Origin: Candolleomyces eurysporus
Lineage: Eukaryota; Basidiomycota; Agaricomycetes; Agaricales; Psathyrellaceae
Direction: 5' to 3'
NCBI GenBank assembly: GCA_027579435.1
Contig: JANBPK010001331.1
Span: forward strand, 9,643-23,947
Length of the DNA: 14,305 bases
A program made the position numbers and the translations under genes. The notes under the pieces were generated by a model. The model saw nothing but the letters and a program-made list of their open reading frames with translations, did not search any database and was not told the origin of the DNA. Of this stretch, positions 7,165 through 14,305 are shown piece by piece (position 1 is the stretch's first letter; each line of letters begins with the position of its first letter).

Positions 7165-10100
7165 ATGAACTTCCTCCAAGGATCTCAAAATACACATGTA
7201 CGGCATCTAGCCGCCTACCAAGTCGAAGGAGACTTCCACAACCAAAGTTTGACTATTAGCGCCGACCAGAGGGGTAAGTGATAAATATATCGATGCCAGT
7301 CTTCACTCTTTTCCTCGCAAAACTCACCCCATCGCCGTTAGGCTTATCTGACATCCTCCAGCCCATCACCGATGCATCCCATACTCGAGATCGAAAACGA
7401 TCACCTCCCGACTCTGCTTGCTTTCCTGGCACGAGGCTTCAGGTGGTCAAGAACATCAACACCTGGGCGAGGACCGATATCACAACTGGTTCGGAGCCTC
7501 ATATACGATGGATGCATGGGTATGTCGGATCTGGCAAATCCTCCATATCTCAAGAGGTTTGTGACACGTCCGAGCGGGAGGATAGACCGGTCATAAGCTT
7601 CTTCTTCTTCCGGAACGCAGGCGATAGAAGCAGGATATGGAGGCTTGCGACGACTCTGGCAAGCCAAATGGCAGCGGTGATTCCGCAGACAGAACCCTTC
7701 ATACGCGAAGCCGTACAAGCCAACCCAGCATTGGTGACGCCAAACGAAGGAGGCGTTTCCCTACGAACCAGGATGCAGCGCTTGGTCTATGCACCACTCA
7801 AAGCTGTCGCTCAGAGGAAGAAAAGGGTTAGGGCGCTGATACAAGGCCCATTTCTCATGGTGCTGGATGGGCTGGACGAGTGCGATAACAAAGATGAAGT
7901 CCAGGAGCTCATTGACGGAATGCTGGTGTTCTTCAACGAAAACCCCCTCATACCCCTCCGCGTTTTCATCACGAGCCGAGTGGAAGAGCATATCCAATCC
8001 CGCCTGAATGTTCCGGCGGTGATATTGGACAACCTTGTGAATCATTGCTCCGACGACGATATCGCCACATTCCTGGAAATTCTTTTCGAGGATGGATGCA
8101 GGCGGAACTCGGTCGTCCGAGCATATGTTCAGCAGCATGGAGAGTGGCCTACCCAGAATGACAGACGCAAACTCGTCAGACATATTGGAGGATCATTCAT
8201 TTTCGCCTCAGCCGTCTTCAAATTCATCATGGCACCGAACGCTGAAGGTGGCCCACCAACGCCAATGGATCGGCTTCCTTTGGCCCTTAAGATGAACCCC
8301 GGTCTCGATGGGCTTTACACACAAACATTGGCGCGCTCCATGCACCTCCCCCACTTCTCCAATATCATATCAACTATTGCATTGCTTCAGGCACCACTCC
8401 CGACGTCNGGAATTGCGGAACTTCTCGGAATCCATACATACGAGGTTGTCAACGTCCTCGTGAACTTGCAAGCAATCATTCAGGTTCCAGGGACAGACGA
8501 CATACCCGTCACATTCTGCCACACCTCCCTCCGAGACTTCCTGACTACCCAAAGTCGATCCCGCGATTTTTTTGCACATCCATCCCATCATGTGCAGCTC
8601 TTCCTTCGTTGCCTCGAGTATAAACTCAAGCATCTGCGGCAGAATCCGGACCTCTTCATTCGTTCCAGTGAACAGATACCCGCCGTTGTGGACTACATTC
8701 TGAGATATTCCATTCATCATTCAGAGCGCGGACAAGGCTGCTTCAAGCTAACGGAGCTCGATTCTGCCATTGGCTTCTGTCGTGAGGCGCTTGCACTCCA
8801 TCCTGGTACCCCCGGGTTGATTAAAGTCCTGGGCATTGTCGTTTGTAACCGTGCCGGTCAGACTGGGCTCACGGACTTGGATGAAGCCGTTTCCCTTTTT
8901 CGTGAAGCACTCGAACTTCTGCCATCCCCTCATCCGGATCGCCCAATCTCACTCAGCAATCTTAGCAATGCACTCTGGACCCGGCATCGGCGCACAGGAA
9001 TCATGGCTGACCTTGAGGAGGCCATTTACCTGCTTCGTGGATCACTCGAACTTTTACCATCCCCTCATCCGGAACGCTCAATCCCGCTCAACAATCTCGG
9101 CAATGCACTCCAGGAACGTTATCGGCGCACAGAAACCATGACCGATCTGGAGGAGGCTATTTCCTTGCATCGTCAAGTACTCGAACTTCGACCATCTCCT
9201 CATCCGGATCGCTCATCTTCACTCAACAATCTCAGTATTGCGCTCCTGGATCGTCATCGGCGCACAGGATCTGTCACTGAGCTTGAGGAGGNCCATTTCC
9301 CTGCTTCGTGAAGCACTCGAACTTCATCCGTCGCCTCACCCCGGTCGCTCATCTTCACTCAACCATCTCGGCAGTGCACTCATGGATCGTCATCAGCGCA
9401 CAAGAACCATGGCTGACCTTCAGGAGGCCATTTCCCTGCACCGTCAAGCACTCGAACTTCGACCGTCCCCTCATCCAGATCGCCCATCTTCACTCAACAA
9501 TCTTGCGATTGCACTTCTCGGCCGTCATCAGTGCACAGGAGCCATGGCTGACCTTNGAGGAGGTCATTTCCTTACTTCGTGAAGCGCTCGAACTTCGACC
9601 ATCTCCTCATCCGAATCGCTCGTACTCGCTCAACAGTCTCGGTAGTGCACTCCTGGGTCGTCATCGGCTCACAGGAACCATGGCTGACCTTGGGGAGGCC
9701 CATTTCCTTGCTTCGTGAAGCCCTCGAACTTCAACCATCTCCTCATCCGAATCGTTCGTGCACACTCAATAATCTTGGCTATACACTCCTGAATCGCCAT
9801 CGGCGCACGGGAACCGTGGCTGACCTTGAGGAGGCCATTTCCTTGCTTCGTGAAGCACTCGAACTTCGGCCATCCCCTCATCCCAATCGCTCAGATTCAC
9901 TCCACAATCTCGGCAATGCACTCCAGCATCGTCATCGGCGCACAGGAACCATGGCTGACCTCGAGGAGGCCATCTCCCTGCTTCGTGAAAAGCTTGAACT
10001 TCAACCATCCTCTCATCCCGATCGCTCAGCTGCCCTTGAGAATCTTCTCATACCTCTCCAATTGATGTGTGAGAAGAGCCAAACACTCTCCTACCTGCGA

Positions 10101-10304
10101 GAGGCAATAGCTCACTGCGAGGAACTTCTCTCATTTCATTATCCTGTTGGGCACCGGAATCGAGTCGAACGGCTCCGCTCCTTGGCTTCTCTCCTACAGA
10201 TGCGATTCGATGCTACGGGACAAGAAGAAGATCTCTCCAAAATCTCGATGGTGGAAGAAGAAGCAAATCGGCTGTCAGCCCCATCCACAGAGTCCATACC
10301 GTAA
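7165..10304 (+). CDS. NACHT-domain STAND NTPase with TPR array (NLR-like protein), frame interrupted three times
   Basis: This architecture is a fungal NLR-like receptor: a NACHT nucleotide switch plus a repeat domain that senses a ligand, of the class linked to non-self recognition and regulated cell death. Exon 1 is 7165-7273 and exon 2 starts at 7342 after a 68-nt intron (GTAAGT...GTTAG); the joint restores RGLSDILQ. The N-terminus is short (AAYQVEGDFHNQS). Then follow SPPDSACFPGTR (57-68), Walker A GYVGSGKS (96-103), Walker B LMVLDGLDE (208-216) and FITSR (245-249). The TPR array covers roughly residues 500-990. One-base insertions at 9292 (N), 9556 (N) and 9699-9701 (an extra C) each shift the frame, and together they restore it. 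Without them the protein would be about 1,022 residues. As written it stops soon after 9292, at about 9311. The N at 8408 is a real in-frame base (Ser). It is either a sequencing problem or a broken allele. Confidence 0.87.
8760..10230 (+). repeat. TPR repeat array with 135-bp units
   Basis: The first codon of the (D)LEEA motif falls at 8874, 9009, 9144, 9279, 9415, 9550, 9686, 9822, 9957 and 10092. Spacing is 135 bp, or 136 where an extra base is present, giving nine consecutive 45-residue periods. Consensus segments are ADLEEAISLLREALEL, RPSPHPDRSSSLNNLG and ALLDRHRRTG. A shorter unit precedes the array (from about 8754) and a degenerate one follows it (about 10230). DNA identity between neighbouring units is high; for example ATCGGCGCACAGGAACCATG and close variants recur. 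This points to recent duplication or gene conversion. Confidence 0.92.
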
Positions 10305-11589
10305 TCGTGCTCCAGCATGGGTTGCTTGCAAGGGGTCACCGTCGTGAGTTGCATGTACATAGTCTCGTTTTTTCTGTAAAAGATCTGTAGGACACGAGCG
10401 ACGTTTTTCTATATATGTAGTCATTGGACTCGGATGTAACACTTCTAGTATTGTTCCATTACTGCGGCATAACCAGACTATGTTTGTCTTTTTTTGTTAC
10501 CTTCTGCATGTCTTTGTAGCCGTAGATGAATTCTTAACTTTGAACCTTACTTCCTTGGCTTCTCGAGTCAAACGCCAACAGGTAGAAAATCGATGAAGGA
10601 AGAGATAGGTAGGAAGACTCTAGTTTTCGTCGCACCTATCTACACTAAAAGAACAGATTCGATCTGCCATATGTACAGTATGTACGGCGTCGGCGCACTG
10701 CCATAGTTTCTTGGACCTATAAATGCCCCAGCTTCCCATCGGGACCACCCGACTGAGCCGTCCCACACTTGGAGTTATAGTGCATTTGGAGTCCAGCGGC
10801 GAAGAGTCCTTGTTTCTTTTTGGCTTGGGTGCGGCTGTCGGTGGACCCATCAAGCTTCCTACTAGGAGTTATGGTTGCGAAAGACCTGCTAAATTGCGGA
10901 CGCTGGTATATTCAGGCAGCTTGGCATAGGTAAGAGGGATAGGCTGTGATTTTTGAAGGTTCCATCCGATGAAGGTCCTATTGCCACGGAGGAGTCTTGA
11001 ATAAGTCCTGCCTTATTCCAATAGTACAGACACATCCACGCACGAGGACCTGACGTATGGTTGCATAGATGTGAGATGAGGATTTGAGCACAGCTGAAAA
11101 CACATTCGACATTGACTGAGGTGGCTGACTAGACATTTCAAAACATGAACAAGAACAAAATTCATGAAACAGACGCACCTGGCATCGTAAGATAGCCCAA
11201 AGCCATTCACAAGCGAGGATACATACTCTTTGCAACTTCGGGCAAACCTATCTATACTCATCCTCATCCTCATCTCAAGAGCTCGTCACCCTCACACTCC
11301 AGTATGTTGACCTTTCGAGGTATTATTAGATTGAAAAGTTCTACTCAAAGTCTCCAGTCTATCGATATCGTTGTATAAAGAGAGATATCGACATAAAAAA
11401 AACCACTGGCCAACATCTATGGGTACTGCCAGTCGGTCAATCATGTCTGTCCATTTTGGGGAAAAACACATCAACCAGCCCGGCCGAAGGAAGATGCATG
11501 ATGAGGGATTATATCAAAGCAAAGGTCGTCTACGTTCATCCATGCGGGGGAGAGGAGGGGAGGATGGAAGAGGGGAGGTGCGACGGCGT
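10305..11589. other. Gene-free interval of about 1.3 kb
   Basis: No frame here has convincing protein-like composition, and I find no tRNA-like B box. Several moderate minus-strand frames (10620-10853, 10978-11273) are low in family-like motifs. The only structure noted is an 8-bp inverted repeat, TCGATATC (11362-11369) and GATATCGA (11384-11391), with a 14-nt spacer, just before an A-run. The first 150 bp after 10304 are T-rich and would fit the 3' untranslated region of the NACHT-TPR gene. Confidence 0.45.
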
Positions 11590-12025
11590 TTACTTGCTAC
11601 CAGTGGTACCCATACCCATGGCGCTCTTGAAGGTATCGTAGATCCACCATTGGAAGCCAGTCAAAGTACCTATACAGAACCAGTTAGCTATCTTATACAA
11701 CGGAAGGGAAGAGGGAGAGAAATAGAACGCACCAATCATGATGACACGAGTACCGAGACCCTTGGTAGCGAGGGTGACAACACCAGTCTCCCCAGCGATC
11801 TGTCCAACCGACTTGCCCTTGTTCTCGGCCTTACCAAGGAGCGAAATGAGCGAGTCAGCGGGGTGCGAGACGATGGCACAAACAACACCAGCGAGGTAAC
11901 CCCACGCGAAGGTGACACCGAGCTGAGCCCTTGCTGTAAGTCTCCCTGGGTTTGGTGAAGACGTGAGTATAGAAGAGCTGCACGATCTTCTCAAAGAAGA
12001 AGAACTTGGCCATGGTGTAGGGGAT
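11590..12025 (-). pseudogene. MIR1: Mitochondrial phosphate carrier, 5'-truncated and frameshifted fragment
   Basis: The intact protein imports phosphate across the inner mitochondrial membrane (solute carrier family 25). This piece begins right after an acceptor-like CATAG with IPYTMAKFFFFEKIVQLFYTHVFTK and continues to QLGVTFAWGYLAGVVCAIVSHPADS, GKAENKGKS, GQIAGE and LATKGLGTRVIMIG. A 63-nt intron (11732-11670, branch GCTAAC) leads to the last exon, GTLTGFQWWIYDTFKSAMG, ending at 11590. PADS within SHPADS marks the third carrier repeat (PxD motif). Only about the last third to half of a roughly 300-residue carrier is present: no N-terminal repeats are found upstream (12026-12700). The frame also changes by one base near 11926-11932, between Tyr-Ser-Lys and Gln-Leu. 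Exon sequence is otherwise well conserved, so the break is recent or partly a sequencing error. An intact copy presumably exists elsewhere. Confidence 0.85.
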
Positions 12026-12443
12026 CTATGAGTAGGAATAGTAGATTATCGGTTGTACGCAGGTCTGTTCGGTCCTTCGTTGAGGATGTAATAGAAGTGT
12101 CGATCTTGATTTTAGATCTGGGCATGTTGAAGTCTTAGCTTTCGTCTGTCTGGACTGAACTCGAGGGATAACTATATGGCTGCGCAGATGACGTCCAAAA
12201 GAAGAGATGTCTGGGTCTCCCTCAAAACGTGTCCCTTGGGTCGGTGTAGAGTGTAGTAGGGCAACATCGGCCTGCTTTGAGGTAAACGGTGTATTCTTCT
12301 TTGGATGGTTCTGTTGCAACGGGAATTTGAAATCTTCCAGCGCGCAACAAAGCAGTTCGGAGGTCGTCACTTTGAGTTGGTCAACGGGGTGCGCATGTGA
12401 AAGACGTTCCTGTGTTTGCGTGCTGCGTCACAAAGTTACATAA

Positions 12444-12602
12444 CATCGCAATTGTCTTGAGGATTCCAAACCTCATCAACGATCCGGTCTTGAGAAGCTC
12501 GATGTTTCAACTTTCGAGATGACGCAGTGGGATGTTGGTGAGGATGTTCGCAGCCGTGTTGCTGAAATTGAGGGGCATGTGATCGCGCTTGCCAATGGGT
12601 AA
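12444..12602 (+). other. Short protein-like open frame, possible 3' gene remnant
   Basis: A 52-codon stop-to-stop frame reads SGLEKLDVSTFEMTQWDVGE, then VRSRVAEIEGHVIALANG, ending in TAA at 12600-12602. The even, helix-forming composition looks coding, but I do not recognise a family and no ATG opens it; an internal ATG gives MTQWDVGED. It lies about 180 bp upstream of the decayed RPF1 copy, so it could be the relic of a neighbouring gene's end. Low confidence. Confidence 0.25.
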
Positions 12603-12781
12603 CCCTTCCGAAGCCGAAGAACCCAGATCCACGTCCCCTCATTTACGAGGGACTTTTCACCCTTTCTTTCTCAATAAGATCCGCCACCAGCTTTCTTTCT
12701 CGAGTACACTCGTATTACCCCAAAATGGTTCGTGCTCATGGCTCAAGTCTGTTGGTTTGGCTCATGAACAATCGCAGTCCG
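12603..12781. other. Pyrimidine-rich spacer before the RPF1 remnant
   Basis: About 12650-12725 is strongly C/T-rich and ends CCCCAAAATGG, as a fungal leader and start codon would (ATG at 12725). GTTCGT directly after the ATG and CGCAG at 12773-12777 would make a 50-nt intron, giving a 57-residue product with exons 12725-12727, 12778-12917 and 12976-13006. That product overlaps the RPF1-derived segments, so I treat it as a fortuitous frame over a relic rather than a gene. Confidence 0.25.
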
Positions 12782-13680
12782 CGTACCCTGCTTACACCAG
12801 GTGGTTTGTGCGTTATCAAAGAAAGGGGAAAGGGTTTATGGATCGAATGGCTGGGTCGGCGGCCGGTAGAGGCTGGAAGCATCTTTTTTTTTGGGACCTA
12901 GGGTATGAAAAAATCAAGTACGTCTGCGACTCCACTCCGCGTTGACTCTCAATTCTTGAGCTTGGTTTCTTCTAGGGATCCAATTGCTCTGGTCTACCCG
13001 AAATAGTTCAACAGTATATTCATGTTTCAAGGTTTGCATCGGCTGAGCTCACAAGACGGATTTTCGTATGTTCACTCTCATTCCTCTCTAGCCCGACAGG
13101 GTTCTGACCGAGTCGCAACAGGGTTAGCTCGCGCAACTCTCCACCATCCCAAGCCCATTTTCAATGGCTTCGTAACCCGACTCGACCACGCCGTAGGGAG
13201 CATGGTCTTCCCTCGATTACCTAAATTCCAAGGCGGGCGAGTCGTCCCTTGCACGACCAACGGGATTTCCTACTCTTCCGACATCGGTGGGTCCAGTTGC
13301 GCCTTCAAACTGGAGTACCTCTGACAGTCTAGTACAGTTACGCATTCTGGTCCCCGGAGGAAGTCACCCTACAGGAATTAGGCTTTTTTTTACCCTCAAG
13401 CTTTGGTCGTTGAAAGGAGCATCGCTGCTGAACGCATCCTTGGAGAGAGCCCAGCTCCACAGACGGTCGAGGAAGACAGCGACAAAGCTGATCCAGTTCG
13501 AGAACTAGAAGGTCGGGTTGAGGATAAGGAGAAGGAGACCAGTAAATCTATGCCTTCAAGCAAGACGAATTCTTGTGGCAACAGAAGGTACGCTACAAAG
13601 GTCCTTCCTCTCCTACCTCGATTCTTAATTTTTTCTCCCGATAGCCGGAATTGGAGACTCCAAGAAGAACCTCCAATTGA
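12782..13680 (+). pseudogene. RPF1: Decayed copy of ribosome production factor 1 (Brix domain), introns retained
   Basis: RPF1 is a nucleolar Brix-domain protein needed for 60S subunit assembly. Pieces in family order but in shifting frames: RTLLTP (12782), RKGKGFMDRMAG then RGWKHL (about 12815-12885), MKKS and DPIAL (12904-12990), LARATLHHPKPIFNGFVTRL then DHAVGSM and PKFQGGRVV (about 13124-13246), LHDQRDFLLFRHRW (from 13249), EEVTLQELG and TLKLWSLKG (about 13357-13418), an acidic insert, then KQDEFLWQQ and PELETPRRTSN with a TGA at 13678-13680. Intron-like gaps with good ends remain at 12918-12975, 13066-13121 (branch CTGAC) and 13588-13644. At least five frame changes, an in-frame stop at 13004-13006 and the absence of the N-terminal third and part of the Brix domain show it is not functional. 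Kept introns mean copying at DNA level, not through mRNA. Confidence 0.78.
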
Positions 13681-14302
13681 CAGCAATTCGGGCCACACGG
13701 TCCAACCCCTAGAAGCCAAAGGATTCAAGAGAAGATGGAATATTCCATTTACGCACCAGAGTGTTACTCCCACGACGAGTGTGGAATCCGACGTTGCAAT
13801 ACTATCCAAACCCTCCAGAAGTTTCCCCGGCAGGTCCACGGCGTTGGTAAGCCTTGCCAGCACTTCGAAGACGGTATCGCAAGCTTTCTACCAAGAGCGA
13901 TGCTCGAAGGCTAGACTTGTCCGACGAATCCAGCAGGACGGCTCCAATCATGCACCGGCGGTTAGCTGTGCTGAAAGCGGGGACCATCGTGCTCTGGATT
14001 TTACAATTTTGGAGATTGGCCTTATGGTTCTCGCGCTCGACGCGCGCCTAGCCTCAATTTTTGCTTCCTGGTTCGCGAATGATAGCAACAAACAGATCGA
14101 AGAGGACGACTCAATTCGGAAGACACAATATATATACCCACTCCGATGCTACAGTTTCGTTGCTGAAGGACTCCATGCGTCTTGCCTATTCCAACAAGGA
14201 TCTTTGACCACCCCCGACCAGCTCTTCTTGGGATGCGGTCGCTCAACAGACACACTCGCCGCCTTGACACCATGTCAAGAATACAACATTCGCGAACAGT
14301 AA
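13681..14302 (+). other. Long stop-free frame of unknown significance downstream of RPF1 remnant
   Basis: One plus-strand frame stays open from 13382 to 14302. Its first part coincides with the acidic insert of the RPF1 relic; the remaining roughly 206 codons match nothing I recognise. Segments include TVQPLEAKGFKRRWNIPF and DFTILEIGLMVLALDARLAS, the latter a possible membrane or amphipathic helix. A shorter frame here also reads protein-like (MEYSIYAPECYSHDECG, from about 13734, with several Cys). No start, splice pattern or family fixes a gene. Confidence 0.2.
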
Positions 14303-14305
14303 GCG
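14272..14305 (+). CDS. Possible first exon cut by the window edge
   Basis: CACCATG at 14269-14274 opens nine codons (MSRIQHSRT) followed by GTAAGC, a strong fungal donor, at 14299-14304. AATATATATA lies about 140 bp upstream (near 14127-14136) and could serve as its TATA box. The product cannot be told from nine residues. The long frame described for 13681-14302 crosses the same bases in a different frame, so at most one of the two is real. Confidence 0.25.
   Translation, partial: MSRIQHSRTVS

Noticed and set aside
6921..7259. Plus-strand open frame of 112 codons before the NACHT gene
   Set aside because: It begins with TTG, has no family-like motif, and its last part covers the real exon 1 (ATG 7165) in another frame.
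9279..9705. Programmed ribosomal frameshifting in the TPR array
   Set aside because: Two of three shifts are at N symbols and neighbouring units show the normal base count; a sequence or assembly error is simpler.
10620..11273. Several minus-strand frames of 77-86 codons in the gap after the TPR gene
   Set aside because: No motif, no consistent splicing, and composition like non-coding sequence.
11362..11391. TCGATATC/GATATCGA inverted repeat as a terminator or insertion end
   Set aside because: Only 8 bp with a 14-nt loop; the arms are themselves nearly palindromic, so chance is likely. No target duplication seen.
12725..13006. A 57-residue three-exon gene (MSAYPAYTRWFVRYQ... ending ALVYPK)
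   Set aside because: Splice ends look good, but RKGKGFMDRMAG, RGWKHL and DPIAL inside it are displaced RPF1 segments, so the frame is a by-product of decay.
13396..13863. Minus-strand open frame of 155 codons
   Set aside because: It lies antisense to the RPF1 relic, whose plus-strand pieces match a known family in order; the antisense frame is a shadow.

Overview
The window looks like a piece of a basidiomycete genome, most likely an Agaricomycete. Genes are compact and interrupted by many introns of about 42-101 nt with GTRNGY donors, CTRAC-like branch points and YAG acceptors. A NACHT-TPR STAND protein of the kind common in mushroom-forming fungi is present. No tRNA, rRNA, CRISPR array or bacterial-type operon was seen. 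Assignments rest on reading the sequence by eye; no database was searched.

Layout. (1) 1-2112: a degenerate, repeat-rich stretch. On the minus strand it reads as a chain of very short exon-like segments separated by introns with good splice signals, below a TATA box at 2132-2141. The product is unknown. (2) 2626-3246 (+): single-exon OHCU decarboxylase of uric acid breakdown. (3) 4535-3429 (-): five-exon J-domain co-chaperone with a coiled coil and a Pro/Ser-rich repeat tail. (4) 4911-6452 (+): eight-exon CDK7/Kin28-type kinase, head-to-head with the J-domain gene. (5) 7165-10304 (+): NACHT NTPase followed by about eleven TPR units, nine consecutive spacings of 135 bp. The reading frame is broken by three one-base insertions that together restore it. 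(6) 10305-11589: no gene seen. (7) 12025-11590 (-): 5'-truncated, frameshifted mitochondrial phosphate carrier. (8) 12782-13680 (+): decayed copy of ribosome production factor 1 (Brix domain) that keeps its introns. (9) 13681-14305: a long stop-free frame of unknown meaning and a possible first exon at the right edge.

Sequence quality matters. Many N symbols behave as extra bases: dropping them restores the frame in the J-domain protein, the kinase and the TPR protein. Others (8408, 1114) stand for a real base. Frames that touch an N should be read with this in mind.

The left part carries intact housekeeping genes (purine catabolism, chaperone, transcription/cell-cycle kinase), the middle a fast-evolving STAND receptor gene, and the right broken copies of two housekeeping genes. 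The genes do not form an obvious pathway. The contrast is between conserved single-copy genes and a rapidly rearranging flank.
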